Shown: positions 19,471-29,512, counted from the first letter of the stretch. The stretch is DNA of 64,000 bases from Clostridium beijerinckii (GCF_018223745.1 NZ_CP073653.1:5320001-5384000), one strand, 5' to 3'. Notes: generated by a model from the sequence alone, not told the origin. A program made the numbers and translations.

Positions 19471-19481
19471 TAAACGATTAC
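19471..19481. promoter_or_regulatory. TAAACGATTAC motif, cre-like or LacI-family operator
   Basis: It lies in the 197-bp gap between the GH31 and GH13 genes. The same core occurs twice upstream of the yesN-like gene (29023-29032 and 29104-29113). The CG-centred palindromic core fits the right half of catabolite-response elements, but the outer bases differ. An internal promoter may lie here. Confidence 0.35.
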
Positions 19482-19537
19482 TTAAGTATTGAGGGTTTTA
19501 CTGCATCTTTTTTAATCATCCTATATGCTCAATTTAT

Positions 19538-21927
19538 CTAATATGCGAGAATAATTTCACAAACTGCACCAAATAAATCTTTATCCAAATCTAATGTTTG
19601 CAAATCCCCTATGATCTTAGTTTTATTTTCATGTGAATTTATTATATTATAAATTTTATCTTTTATATCAAATCTTATTTGTGCTTCATTTAAAAAATCA
19701 AATATTTGTCTATCAATATTATTACAACTTAACTGCATGACATCTTTAAAGTCAATAACTAAATCTTTGAGTACATCAATTTGATTACATCTTATAATGA
19801 TGCTATTCATTAAATTATCATAATCTTTTTCATAAATTACTTCTTTACCATCCGATATAACCATTATTTCTTTACAATCTTTAAATCCTATGAATTTAAA
19901 AGTATAATTTCTTTCCTTTGGTATAACAGAAAACTCTCCCATTACTGCTTTTACTACAAATCTAGTGGAGTCTCCCCACTCTAAATTCATTTCTGTTTCT
20001 GCATATCTTCCTTTTAAATATTCTAAAGTATTACCATCATCCTCATACATTTTAAATCTGCCATTATCACCTGCAAAAATTCTTACTTCAATATCTTTTG
20101 GATTATCTATCTGATTGTAGCAACTTTCCATATTTATCATTGGAATTATTGCTCCTGCCTTTGCAAGTACTGGTATTCTTCTAATATCCCTATATAAATT
20201 AATATATCTATTTCCAGAATAAATCATCCCATTAAATATATCTATATAAGTTCCCTCTGGCAGCCATGCTTTTACCTTTCCTCTTCCAGTTTTTCTGTTC
20301 ATTGGATGTGTTATAGGACATACAATCAATTCTGATCCAAAATAATACTGATTTTGCACTTCATAAGCCTCATCATATTCAGAATTTTTATAATACATTG
20401 GTTGTACTAAAGGGATTCCGTCTTCACTAAAAATTCTATTCATTGTATAAATATACGGTACTAGACTATGTCGAAATCTTAAAAATTCATTCATTGTCTC
20501 ATGAACAATGGAATTATATCTCCAAGGTTCCTTTCCATTAAAAACACTTGACGAACTATGAAGCCTCATGATTGGAGAAAATACTCCAAATTGTAGCCAT
20601 CTTAATGCCATCTCATCATCTTTTACACCCAGCATATGTCCTCCGATATCATGACTCCACCACCCATATCCTGCATTAGATGCATTAGCTGTAAAGTAAG
20701 GCTGAAAATCCAAAGACTCCCAAGTTATAATACTATCTCCTGAAAATCCCACAGGATACCTATGACTCCCTATTCCTGCATATCTAGAAAAAGTAAGTGG
20801 TCTCTTTCCATTACGTTTATTGTCCAAAAAGTGATAATGGTTAAGCATCCATAATGGATCAAGACCTTCTATCTTTGAATCATTGCCTTGCTGCCAGTCA
20901 ATCCACCAAAAATCTACTCCGTTTTCTTCATTTGGATGGTGTGCATATTTGAAATAAGCTTCCAAAAACTTTGAATCTGAAATATCAAACTCAATATTTT
21001 CTCCGTTTAAATAATCTATATTTAGATGTTTCGCCATATCAGTATACATTTCTTCATGGGCTCTTATTCCATCAGCTGGATGTACGTTTAATGTGACTCT
21101 CAAGTTATTTTCATGAAGCCACTTCATAAATCTCTTAGGGTCTGGAAATAGCTCTTTATTCCAAGTGTATCCGGTCCATCCACTTCCATACTTAGGATCT
21201 ATATCTACTAGGTGCCAATCCATATCAATTACAGCTACTGAAAATGGTACTTTCTCTTCTTTAAATCTATCTAATAGTTTCTTATATTCTTCCTCATTAT
21301 ACCTATAGTATCTACTCCACCAATTTCCTAATGCATATCTAGGTAGGAGAGGAGTATTCCCGCATAGTTTAAAAAAATCTTTAAAACACTTAATATAATC
21401 CCTTCCATATCCCAAAAAATAAATATCTGTTATTTTTTTTCCCTTGTCTCAATCCATCCATCTTCTGTTAAAATTAACGATTCACTATCATCTATAATAG
21501 AAAATCCATCTTTTGAAATTAGACCTCTTTCCAAAGGAATTGCACCATCAGCTCCATCTAAAGTTCTTGCTGTGCCTTTTAAATCATTAATTTCTTCTCC
21601 GTAATGCCAAATACTATGATAATTACTTACATTTCCTCTCACTTTTATAGTTAATCCATTTTTTGAAAATTTCTTTTTGTCATAGATTAAATGAATATGA
21701 TCAGTTATTATTTCTAAATTTTCCTCTTCATCAATTAATTTAAAACTTTGTGATATAAAATTTCTATTTAGCACTCTCTGAGTTGCTCTATCTTCAAATA
21801 TTCCTTTATCATCATATTCTAATCTTATCATTTGAGATGTTAATACAGTAAATCTATATTTATCTCCTTTTACAACATTGTTATTATTACAAAATGGACT
21901 TGTATCAATTCTATATATATCCTTCAT
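19538..21927 (-). pseudogene. GH31 alpha-glucosidase, split by a single-base frameshift
   Basis: One GH31 gene read in two frames. The N-terminal part (21430-21927, 165 residues) is the beta-sandwich domain and ends at TAA right after an A8 run. The catalytic part (19538-21415 by first TTG) continues in the other frame, and just before it the frame reads ITDIYFLGYGRDY. With nine A bases the two would join as a protein of about 796 residues, normal for the family. The catalytic nucleophile is in WWIDWQQGND; the acid/base is in GFSGDSIITWES; GGWWSHDIGGH-type residues follow. No signal peptide is present, so it would act on imported oligosaccharides. A sequencing indel, a true mutation, phase variation and slippage are all possible. 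Confidence 0.85.
21433..21440. repeat. A8/T8 homopolymer at the GH31 frameshift
   Basis: Eight T on the plus strand (eight A in the coding strand) sit exactly where the reading frame of the GH31 gene breaks. Adding one A restores the complete frame. Such runs are prone to replication slippage, transcriptional slippage and sequencing error. Confidence 0.8.
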
Positions 21928-21961
21928 TATACTATGTCCTTTCTTTACTTCTTAAAATACT

Positions 21962-22843
21962 CTATTCCTTAACTGATCCCATAACCATTCCTGTGACAAA
22001 ATATTTTTGTAAGAACGGATATATAATTAGCAATGGAATAGTTGATACAACGATTTTAGCTGCATTTAATGTTTTGTTAGAAATATCAGCAATGCTTTGT
22101 AACTGAGCCGGATTTGTTACCTTTGTAATATCCACTGTTAATTGTTGTATATAAGTTTGCAATGGATAATTTGCTGCCTTATTTATGTACAACAATCCAC
22201 CAAAGAAATCATTCCAGTGTCCAACAATGCTAAACAATGAAATTGTTGCTAACGCAGGAAGCGAGATAGGAATATATATCTTAAATAAAATTTGCCATTT
22301 ATTACATCCCTCTAATTCTGCCGCCTCTTCCAATGATTTTGGTACACTCTTAAAAAAGTTCATTAATAAAATTACATTAAATATAGGCACAGCACCTGGT
22401 AAAATTAGAGACCAGATAGTATCTAATAAATGTAGATTTTTTACAGTAATAAATATTGGTATCATTCCACCTGAAAACAACATCGCAAATATCATAAGGT
22501 TCATATAAATATTTCTAAAACGAAACTCTCGCTTACCTTTTGATAGTGGATACGCCATTAAAACCACTAATATTAAATTTAATGCTGTTCCTAGAATAAC
22601 TCTTGATACTGAAATTCCAAAAGAACGCCAAAATTGACCTTCTTGCAATAATGTTTTATAGGATGATAAAGTAAAATCTACTGGAAGTAATCCCACTAAA
22701 TTTCCCGCTGCTGCTGACTTATTACTGAAAGAAATAGCTACCATATTTATAAGTGGAAACAGGCATGCAGTTGTAAGTATTATTACAACACTCCATATAA
22801 TTGCATCAGCTAGCCTGCTTCCAAACTTTTTTGACTTTAACAT
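21962..22843 (-). CDS. Carbohydrate ABC transporter permease, MalG/LplC/YtcP type
   Basis: A 293-residue inner-membrane subunit with six hydrophobic segments. The EAA loop that docks the ATPase is EEAAELEGCNKWQILFKIYI (about 188-207). The C-terminus, YFVTGMVMGSVKE, is typical of the YtcP/LplC branch. The start has AAGGAGGAG. It is 12 bp downstream of the partner permease and 34 bp before the GH31 start, so it belongs to the same transcript. No ATPase gene occurs in the locus; this CUT1 branch usually shares an MsmX-like ATPase encoded elsewhere. Isomalto-oligosaccharide is the likely cargo by context. Confidence 0.9.
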   Translation of the reverse strand: MLKSKKFGSRLADAIIWSVVIILTTACLFPLINMVAISFSNKSAAAGNLVGLLPVDFTLSSYKTLLQEGQFWRSFGISVSRVILGTALNLILVVLMAYPLSKGKREFRFRNIYMNLMIFAMLFSGGMIPIFITVKNLHLLDTIWSLILPGAVPIFNVILLMNFFKSVPKSLEEAAELEGCNKWQILFKIYIPISLPALATISLFSIVGHWNDFFGGLLYINKAANYPLQTYIQQLTVDITKVTNPAQLQSIADISNKTLNAAKIVVSTIPLLIIYPFLQKYFVTGMVMGSVKE

Positions 22844-22855
22844 AATACTCCTCCT

Positions 22856-23746
22856 TTAAAATATTTGCATATTAGCAACTCTTTGAGATAATTTGTTAGC
22901 AGACAATAATAATATACATCCAACTACTGATTTTAATAGTCCTACTGCTGTTGCAAAACTATACTGCATTCCTACTAACCCTACACGATAAACATATGTA
23001 TCAATGATATCTGCTGTTTGATAAACAATCGGATTATATAAATTAAATACTTGATCAAAGCCAGCATTTAAAATATTTCCTAAATTCATTGCTGTCATAA
23101 GCATAATTATAGGCATTATACCTGGCAGAGTCACATGTATTAGCTGCTTGAATCTATTTGCTCCATCTATAGCCGCTGCTTCATATAATCCAGAATCAAT
23201 TCCGGTTAATGCCGCTAAATATACAATTGATCCATAACCGAATTCTTTCCATACATCTGTTCCTATTAATATAGGCCTAAACCAGGTATTGCTTGCAAGA
23301 AATAATGTTGGTTCATATCCAAACAATTTCAAAAATGCATTAACCGGGCCATCAAAGGAGAAAATATTGGCTACTACTACAGCTAAGACTGCCCATGATA
23401 GAAAATGTGGTAAATATACAATAGTTTGAATGGTTTTCTTAGCCCATTTTTTTCTTATTTCATTTAAAAGTAATGCAAATATAATTGGTATTATTGTGCT
23501 TAAGATAATTTTTCCTATAGCAATAACTAGTGTATTTCTTAAAATATTCATGCTATCTGGTATTTGAAGCATATATCTAAAATTATCAAGTCCAACCCAC
23601 TTAGAACCTAGTATTCCTTTTGCCGGTAAATACTCTTGAAAAGCCATTATTATACCAAACATAGGAATAAAACTAAATATGAATAAAAATATCATACCAG
23701 GTGCCATCATAAGATGATAACTTAATTGTTTTTTCCCTTTTTTCAT
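22856..23746 (-). CDS. Carbohydrate ABC transporter permease, MalF/LplB/YteP type
   Basis: A 296-residue permease with six membrane segments, beginning MKKGKKQLSYHLMMAPGM, the usual LplB-type start. The EAA loop is YEAAAIDGANRFKQLIHVTL (about 184-203). It forms the heterodimeric channel with the next gene. GGGAG precedes the ATG. It is about 100 bp downstream of the binding-protein gene and separated from it by the strong stem-loop at 23802-23828, which may lower permease expression relative to the binding protein. Confidence 0.9.
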   Translation of the reverse strand: MKKGKKQLSYHLMMAPGMIFLFIFSFIPMFGIIMAFQEYLPAKGILGSKWVGLDNFRYMLQIPDSMNILRNTLVIAIGKIILSTIIPIIFALLLNEIRKKWAKKTIQTIVYLPHFLSWAVLAVVVANIFSFDGPVNAFLKLFGYEPTLFLASNTWFRPILIGTDVWKEFGYGSIVYLAALTGIDSGLYEAAAIDGANRFKQLIHVTLPGIMPIIMLMTAMNLGNILNAGFDQVFNLYNPIVYQTADIIDTYVYRVGLVGMQYSFATAVGLLKSVVGCILLLSANKLSQRVANMQIF

Positions 23747-23801
23747 GAATCTCCCTGCCTTCCTTATTTGTAATGTAGAATATTAATTCTTCGATTGTAA
23801 G

Positions 23802-23828
23802 TTGGATGCAAATACTACTTGCATCCAA
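23802..23828 (-). other. Intercistronic stem-loop after the binding-protein gene
   Basis: TTGGATGCAA and TTGCATCCAA form a perfect 10-bp stem with a 7-nt loop, 17 bp past the stop. No T-run follows on the minus strand, so full termination is unlikely. Stems at this place often protect binding-protein mRNA or partly terminate it. Confidence 0.65.
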
Positions 23829-23844
23829 ACTGTCAAATTAGTAT

Positions 23845-25521
23845 TTATTTTTTTATAGCATCTTCAACCTCTTTTGTAATTTCATCTCCACCTGTACTCT
23901 TCCAAGTTGAAACAAAGACATCAAAAGAATCTATTGGTGCTTCACCTGTTACAATTTTTAAGAAGGTTTCATCTTGTAATTTTTGTAAATTGGCCCATTT
24001 TAATTTCATACTCTTTGTTTGTCCAAAAAATACTGGATTAACTTCATTTATCTTGGTCTCACTCATTAGTTTTGGGGCAACCATTCTTGACGTATAGCCA
24101 CTCCATGCATCAGCACTTGGAGAATTTGAATTAGCTAAATAATCCTTACACTTTTCATAGTTTCCCTTATCAGCTCCTAAAGATTCCGGATCTTTTTCTC
24201 CTTTAAGTGCTAAATCAATATTTTTATACATATCAATTGTTGCATTATAATCATTAATAAGAATACCTACCGGTCTTACACCTGAATCAACACCCTGCTT
24301 TATATAATCCATAAGTTCTTGTTTTCCATAGTCTTCATATACCATCTTGTCATTAATAACACTAGCTATCTTTACTAATAATTCTGGATGCTCAAATCCT
24401 TTTTTAACAACATAAAATTCGCTTGCCGGATTTTGTGTATAAGTTGTATAAGACCCATCTGAATTTGTTGGTATTATATAAGGAACCCATTGTGCATTTG
24501 GATTTAGCTTCTTAGCATCATTTAATGGATAATCAGGTGCCCACCATGGTCCAAAGAAAGCGCCAGCTTGACCATTAACAATAAGTGAAGTAACATCATC
24601 ACCTTGTCTTACTGCCATTTGTGGATCAATTAAACCTTTTTTAAACATTTCAGCAACTCTTCCTAATCCCTTTTTCATATTATTAGTTGTAGATCCAAAT
24701 ACAACTTTTCCATCCTCTTCAATCCATTGTCCTGGAAAAGCATTATACATTCCTAGAACGTTATCCATTTGAAATAATCCCCCATAAACTCCTCCTATAT
24801 TAGAAGAAGCCACAAGACCAATTGTTTTTCCAGCTCCATTATTTCCTGGATCTTTTGTTACAAACTGCTGTAAGATATTTTCCACATCATCCATTGATTT
24901 AGGTGCTTGCAATCCCAATTTATCCATCCAATCTTGTCTAACCCAAAGCATTGTTGGCGCATTAGCACATTGAGTAGATGGCAATGCCATAAGTTTTCCA
25001 TCAAATGTAGCACTTTCTAATGCTCTTCCATTATACGAATCATACATTTGTTTAATTTTATCTGTGGCACAGTTTTTGTAAGCATCAGTTAAATCTGCTA
25101 TCATATCGCTATCTACTAATTGCTTTAATGTTGTTGAATCAACTTTCATAATATCTGGTATATCACCTGTAGCGACTGCCATTGATACCTTTTGATCATA
25201 TGGATCTCCATTAGCTGCTTCAAATTCATCTTTATTCTGAACATTTAATACATCTTTTAAATATCTTGTATATGCATTATTTTCATAGGTATCTCCTTCT
25301 GGAAGACGCGGACTTCCAGGTGTATTTTTACCTATAGTATAAGTTACCAATTCATCGTATTTTCCATAAGGTGTAGTTACTGCCCCTGACTTATCTTTCG
25401 TTTCAGTCGTAGTTGCACCATCTTTATTTCCGCACCCCGTAAAGAACATAGCAATTGTAATAACTGCCATTCCAAAAGTTGTTATCCTTTTCATTGTTTG
25501 CGTTAAATTTCTTTTTAGCAT
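23845..25521 (-). CDS. Extracellular sugar-binding lipoprotein (LplA/YtcQ type)
   Basis: A 558-residue solute-binding lipoprotein that delivers oligosaccharide to the two permeases. A basic, hydrophobic leader ends in the lipobox FTGC, whose cysteine would be lipidated, followed by an acidic, threonine-rich linker (KDGATTTETKDKS). The large bilobed domain matches the size of the LplA family. ATG 25521 is preferred over ATG 25527: AGGAGG is nine bases from the former and only three from the latter. The promoter region upstream has a good TATAAT, a weak -35 and a nearby palindrome, suggesting activator dependence, probably the YesN-like regulator. Cargo is inferred from neighbours. Confidence 0.9.
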   Translation of the reverse strand: MLKRNLTQTMKRITTFGMAVITIAMFFTGCGNKDGATTTETKDKSGAVTTPYGKYDELVTYTIGKNTPGSPRLPEGDTYENNAYTRYLKDVLNVQNKDEFEAANGDPYDQKVSMAVATGDIPDIMKVDSTTLKQLVDSDMIADLTDAYKNCATDKIKQMYDSYNGRALESATFDGKLMALPSTQCANAPTMLWVRQDWMDKLGLQAPKSMDDVENILQQFVTKDPGNNGAGKTIGLVASSNIGGVYGGLFQMDNVLGMYNAFPGQWIEEDGKVVFGSTTNNMKKGLGRVAEMFKKGLIDPQMAVRQGDDVTSLIVNGQAGAFFGPWWAPDYPLNDAKKLNPNAQWVPYIIPTNSDGSYTTYTQNPASEFYVVKKGFEHPELLVKIASVINDKMVYEDYGKQELMDYIKQGVDSGVRPVGILINDYNATIDMYKNIDLALKGEKDPESLGADKGNYEKCKDYLANSNSPSADAWSGYTSRMVAPKLMSETKINEVNPVFFGQTKSMKLKWANLQKLQDETFLKIVTGEAPIDSFDVFVSTWKSTGGDEITKEVEDAIKK

Positions 25522-25597
25522 CCCCATAAGCCTCCTAATTCATTAAAAAAATAATACTTTAACTGTAACTAGCTTTGGTTAAGTAATTTATACTGAA

Positions 25598-25652
25598 ATT
25601 ATAGCATTCAAGTAATTATCCGAATATACTAAAGATTTTTGATTTATATCAA
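25598..25652 (-). promoter_or_regulatory. Importer-operon promoter with candidate activator site
   Basis: The minus-strand -10 TATAAT is at 25598-25603, and no good -35 lies 17 bp upstream. The inverted repeat TTGAT-N4-ATCAA at 25639-25652 sits just upstream of the expected -35. This arrangement fits activation by an AraC-type response regulator. The link to the YesN-like protein is inferred from position. Confidence 0.45.
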
Positions 25653-25678
25653 TTTTTTATGAATATGTAAACAACTAC

Positions 25679-25729
25679 AAAAAGCAAGCTGTTTCAAAAT
25701 GAAATTCATACCTCCATTTTAAAACAGCT
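25679..25729 (-). terminator. Rho-independent terminator after the yesM-like gene
   Basis: On the minus strand AGCTGTTTTAAAATG (25715-25729) pairs with CATTTTGAAACAGCT (25687-25701) with one mismatch. TGCTTTTTG follows. It separates the two-component genes from the importer operon. Confidence 0.8.
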
Positions 25730-25739
25730 ATTTATCTAG

Positions 25740-27470
25740 TTAATCATTAAATTTATTCTTGTCTATTTCTACCGGGATACTCATTATCGCAACAGTTTTT
25801 TCATTTGGTATACTTATAAATCTCAAATCACAATTTTCACCATAAGTAAGTTTAATTCTATCATAAACATTTTTTACTCCATAACCTTTTGTTCTAGTTG
25901 TTAAAATTCTTTCGCAAATTTCACTCTTCATCCCCACTCCATTATCTTCAATTTCAAACACAATATCTGTTCCTTTTTGCTGTGCAGATATTCTTAACTT
26001 GCCTCTATTATTTCTTTTTTGATCAATACCATGACATATTGCATTCTCAACTAATGGCTGTAGTAATAAATTAATCATATAGTATCCCTTAATTTTATTA
26101 TCAATATCAAAATCCACATCAAAATTATAATTATGCATCATGGATTGAATCTTAACATATGCTTCTGTATTATTTAATTCATTTTCTACTGTTATGATAC
26201 TACTTCCTTTATTTAAAGATGTACGATAAAATGTTGATAATAGCTGAGCCATTTCACTAATTTCATCTTCTCCTGACCTAATTGCCTTCCAATTGATCAA
26301 AGACAAGCTATTGTAGAGAAAATGTGGGTTTATTTGAGCTTGTAATGCTTTCATTTCATATTTTCTTTTGGATATTTCGCTCTTATATACTTCTTGTATT
26401 AAAGTTTTTATTCTTACTATAAGCTTATCAAAACTATTAATTAAAACACCAATTTCATCTTCCGAATTGCTTTCTATTGTAACTTCCAAATGATCCATAT
26501 TCATTTCCTTCATATTTTTAGTTAATTTTTCAATACGGTTCACTATTATATACGAAAGCCAATACCCTACAACTAAAATTATTAGAACACAAATCCCCAT
26601 GATAAAGAATACAGTATAAATAATATTTTTAGATGATTCCACAATTAAATGCACGGGTTTGTAAAGATATGCAGTCCATCCAAGATCCTTCATATCAATT
26701 TTTATTAAAATATAATTTATATTATCATAAGTTATAGTATCTCCATCTATTTTCTTTAATTCAGTACTCGGCAATAAATAATCTTTACCATCATCATAGC
26801 TTCTATTCTCAAATACAACTTCATCATTTTTATCTACAACATAAATTCCACAATTAGTGCTTGATATATTATACAACGGCTGAAAAAAATTCTTAGAGTT
26901 TATTTTTACATATAGAATATTCTGTATATCATTATATCCTTTATTAATAAACTGAACCGCTAAAAAAACATTTTTTTCACTATCAATGAACCACTGAGGT
27001 TTATATTTTCCTAATACTTCTTTATACCAAATATTATTTTCAATAACCTCCATGGGCATTATATAATCGGAATGCTTTACTATATTATTACTAGTATATA
27101 CAGTTATTTGTTGTATATCATTATGTAACGCTCTTAGCATATCAATATATGGATCCAGCATATTATGAAACTTATAATACATTTCATAATAACTTTTATA
27201 TTCATGATTAATTACCTCTAAAATCATTGGGTTAAATGTAGTATAATCCAGTATATTGCTATACACATTCGCTGAGTTTTCGATTCCTATAACTGCTTCT
27301 GAAAAAGACTTTCTTAAATTCTCTCTTTCTTGATCTAAAAGTAAATTTTTCGTTTGCTGATAACAAAATAAACCTAGAATTATAATTGGAATAATACTAA
27401 CTAAGAAGTAAGTCAAAATTATTTTATATCGAAATTTTAAATTTAGAAAAAATCTTTTTAACCTATTCAT
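25740..27470 (-). CDS. Sensor histidine kinase, YesM family
   Basis: A 576-residue membrane kinase. Helix one is at about 18-37, followed by an extracellular Cache-like domain to about 280. Helix two (about 283-308) leads to a HAMP domain. The His_kinase domain then has INPHFLYNSLSL, with the phosphorylated histidine at H383, and an ATPase domain with ENAICHGID, EIEDNGVGM and GYGVKNVYDRI. The start is ATG 27470, eight bases after AGGA; an ATG at 27479 touches that site directly. The gene overlaps the regulator's end by eight bases, implying coupled translation. It probably senses an oligosaccharide, or a binding protein carrying one, and phosphorylates the YesN-like regulator. Confidence 0.9.
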   Translation of the reverse strand: MNRLKRFFLNLKFRYKIILTYFLVSIIPIIILGLFCYQQTKNLLLDQERENLRKSFSEAVIGIENSANVYSNILDYTTFNPMILEVINHEYKSYYEMYYKFHNMLDPYIDMLRALHNDIQQITVYTSNNIVKHSDYIMPMEVIENNIWYKEVLGKYKPQWFIDSEKNVFLAVQFINKGYNDIQNILYVKINSKNFFQPLYNISSTNCGIYVVDKNDEVVFENRSYDDGKDYLLPSTELKKIDGDTITYDNINYILIKIDMKDLGWTAYLYKPVHLIVESSKNIIYTVFFIMGICVLIILVVGYWLSYIIVNRIEKLTKNMKEMNMDHLEVTIESNSEDEIGVLINSFDKLIVRIKTLIQEVYKSEISKRKYEMKALQAQINPHFLYNSLSLINWKAIRSGEDEISEMAQLLSTFYRTSLNKGSSIITVENELNNTEAYVKIQSMMHNYNFDVDFDIDNKIKGYYMINLLLQPLVENAICHGIDQKRNNRGKLRISAQQKGTDIVFEIEDNGVGMKSEICERILTTRTKGYGVKNVYDRIKLTYGENCDLRFISIPNEKTVAIMSIPVEIDKNKFND

Positions 27471-28989
27471 TATTTTCATCCTTTTGTCTATATTTTTCAG
27501 GTGTTAATCCATAGAATTCTTTAAAACTTTGGCAAAAATATGATGTATTACTATATCCCACGATATTACCAATATCTTTAATTCTTATATTTGTATTTTC
27601 TAACATATCTTTTGCTTTTTCCATACGATAATTTTTTATAAATACATTAATACCCACGCTTGTCTCTTTCTTAAACATACTGCTTAAATAGCTTGGTGCC
27701 ATATACACATATTCCGCTAATATATCAAGAGATAAATCTTTTCCATAATTTTCATAAATATATGACTTAACTAGCTCTATCTCATGCCTATGATTAAAAG
27801 ATTCCTTGGAAAATTGTTTTTCCATATTATCTATAACATTATTTAATATATCTCTTATTTCTTGAATTGTCCTGCTAGAATAAATCTTATCTATTTCTCC
27901 ATCTAAATCTATTTCATTTGCTTCTTTCATTTCATTACAAATATTTCTATAAATATTTGTAAGAATAAACTTTACATATATTTGGGAAAAATCACTTTGC
28001 GCTGAAAATTTTTTTATTAAAAGATCAACACTAGATTTCAAACTACAAAAATCTCTAACTTTTATATGATGTTCTATATTTTTAAGTATAGTACTATCGA
28101 ACTTTTCATCTGTTGATTCCAATGTCATCTCTACTTTTTTAGAAAAAATATACTTATCTGGTACAAAAAAACGTTGTTCCATAATATGTTCCATATTAGA
28201 ATATTCTTCTGATATTATAGAAGGTGATGTAATTAAATTACTAATAGAAAAATAACAATCGACTCCATATTTTTCTGATATCACATTATGTATTTTCGTA
28301 CAAGTATTTTCTAATACAGTTTCATCTATAAACTCATAGAAAAAAAATATTCCTTGATAGGGATTTAAATTCAAATAATCTGCTTTATCTTGGAAATCAT
28401 CAAGAATTTCTTTTATAAATTCTTGATGATTATTAAAGAAATCCTTATCGAATTCCATCAAAATCATTCTCTTATACTTATTTACAAAATCCGTATAATT
28501 ATCTAAAGAAAATCTCTCTCTAATGCTTTCTATAGGAATTCCGCTTATTACTTTTAATAAAACATGTTCTTTTTCGGTGAAATTTCTCCATTCTTTAGCT
28601 TGCTTTTCTTTATTTTCCTGTCCTATTTTTTCAATAACACTTTCGATTGTCTTTTTAAATTCTGCCTGGCTTATTGGTTTTAATATATAATCATTTACAC
28701 CAAGGCTTATTGCTCTTTTTGCATACTCGAATTCACCAAAGCCACTAAAAATTATTATTTTTAGATCTGGATATATTAATTTAGCGTTTTGTGATAATTC
28801 AATTCCATCCATAAATGGCATCCTTACATCAGTTAATAAAACATCAACTGAATTTTTTTTCAAATATTCTAATGCTTCTTCGCCATCACTACATTCTTTT
28901 ATATCAAAGTCAAAAGAAAATTTCTTGATTAAAAATATAATGCCCTCTCTCTCAATAAATTCATCATCAACAATTAAGATTTTAAACAT
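27463..28989 (-). CDS. AraC-type response regulator, YesN family
   Basis: A 508-residue regulator. The receiver domain has the acidic pair VDDE (8-11), phosphorylated D54 in LLTDVRMP and the lysine in ILKPIS. A long linker domain follows, and two helix-turn-helix units at about 405-505 end in SYFCQSFKEFYGLTPEKYR, the AraC signature. I place the start at ATG 28989, preceded by GGGAGA at seven bases. The same frame is open for 59 codons further upstream, but that stretch does not resemble the family and overlaps promoter DNA. It likely activates the importer operon at 25522-25660. Two TAAACGATTA-like sites lie upstream. Confidence 0.9.
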   Translation of the reverse strand: MFKILIVDDEFIEREGIIFLIKKFSFDFDIKECSDGEEALEYLKKNSVDVLLTDVRMPFMDGIELSQNAKLIYPDLKIIIFSGFGEFEYAKRAISLGVNDYILKPISQAEFKKTIESVIEKIGQENKEKQAKEWRNFTEKEHVLLKVISGIPIESIRERFSLDNYTDFVNKYKRMILMEFDKDFFNNHQEFIKEILDDFQDKADYLNLNPYQGIFFFYEFIDETVLENTCTKIHNVISEKYGVDCYFSISNLITSPSIISEEYSNMEHIMEQRFFVPDKYIFSKKVEMTLESTDEKFDSTILKNIEHHIKVRDFCSLKSSVDLLIKKFSAQSDFSQIYVKFILTNIYRNICNEMKEANEIDLDGEIDKIYSSRTIQEIRDILNNVIDNMEKQFSKESFNHRHEIELVKSYIYENYGKDLSLDILAEYVYMAPSYLSSMFKKETSVGINVFIKNYRMEKAKDMLENTNIRIKDIGNIVGYSNTSYFCQSFKEFYGLTPEKYRQKDENNE

Positions 28990-29022
28990 AAACTTTCTCC
29001 CACATCTCCTTTTAAATTTTAA

Positions 29023-29113
29023 TAAACGATTATTTCTATACATACTAAATAGATCCGAAATAATAATTAGCATTGCATTAATATAATATAACAAAATCCT
29101 ACGTAATCGTTTA
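29023..29113. promoter_or_regulatory. Paired, inverted TAAACGATTA sites upstream of the yesN-like gene
   Basis: TAAACGATTA (29023-29032) and its inverted form TAATCGTTTA (29104-29113) bracket the likely promoter region. A third copy is at 19471. They could be catabolite-response-like or LacI-family operators, and the spacing would permit looping. The regulator is unknown. Confidence 0.4.
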
Positions 29114-29163
29114 ACCACATTGTTAATGTAACATATATACATTTTTTTGTCCATATCACTATT

Positions 29164-29250
29164 CAAAGTAGCGACATTTTAAATAGGATTCTTCTCCACT
29201 ATATTCTTAAGCTATTTGTGTAGTTATAATTTCAAATCCTACTTACTTTG
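29164..29250. repeat. Nested short inverted repeats at the dextran-locus boundary
   Basis: CAAAGTA (29164-29170) pairs with TACTTTG (29244-29250), and TAGGATT (29184-29190) with AATCCTA (29235-29241). They span the gap between the phosphatase remnant and the two-component genes. They could fold as a long hairpin or mark an insertion edge. Confidence 0.35.
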
Positions 29251-29512
29251 ACTTAGTTTTAAAAAACGAAAATATTGATTTCTTTATCTTAACTTTTTTT
29301 CCAACGAAATTTATAATCTCATCATTAATCAGCTTTTTAGAGCTCTCTTTGAATATGTTTTCATTTATTATTTCATTATTATTATCATTTAATATATTTA
29401 TAGCTTTTCTAAGTCCAGTAGTTCTGTTATCTATGTCATGAGCATCAGAACCAATAAAATTATATATATTATTCTCTAAAAATATATGCGTAGTTTTTCT
29501 ATAAACTAACAT
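29243..29512 (-). pseudogene. CpsB/YwqE-type tyrosine phosphatase, C-terminal remnant
   Basis: Only about 90 C-terminal residues remain of a PHP-family protein-tyrosine phosphatase, normally about 250 residues. The diagnostic segment is FIGSDAHDIDNRTTGLRKAI, the last metal-binding motif of this family. All earlier metal-binding motifs are missing. An ATG at 29512 has no ribosome-binding site, and the frame upstream runs into the end of the kinase gene. In capsule operons this enzyme dephosphorylates the BY-kinase encoded next to it. The loss suggests a deletion fused the remnant to the region just after the kinase gene. It is the feature closest to the inferred dextran-locus insertion point. 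Confidence 0.8.

Noticed and set aside
28990-29166. N-terminal extension of 59 codons on the YesN-like regulator
   Set aside because: It has no ribosome-binding site, does not resemble receiver domains and overlaps the promoter region; ATG 28989 has a good site and gives the canonical start.
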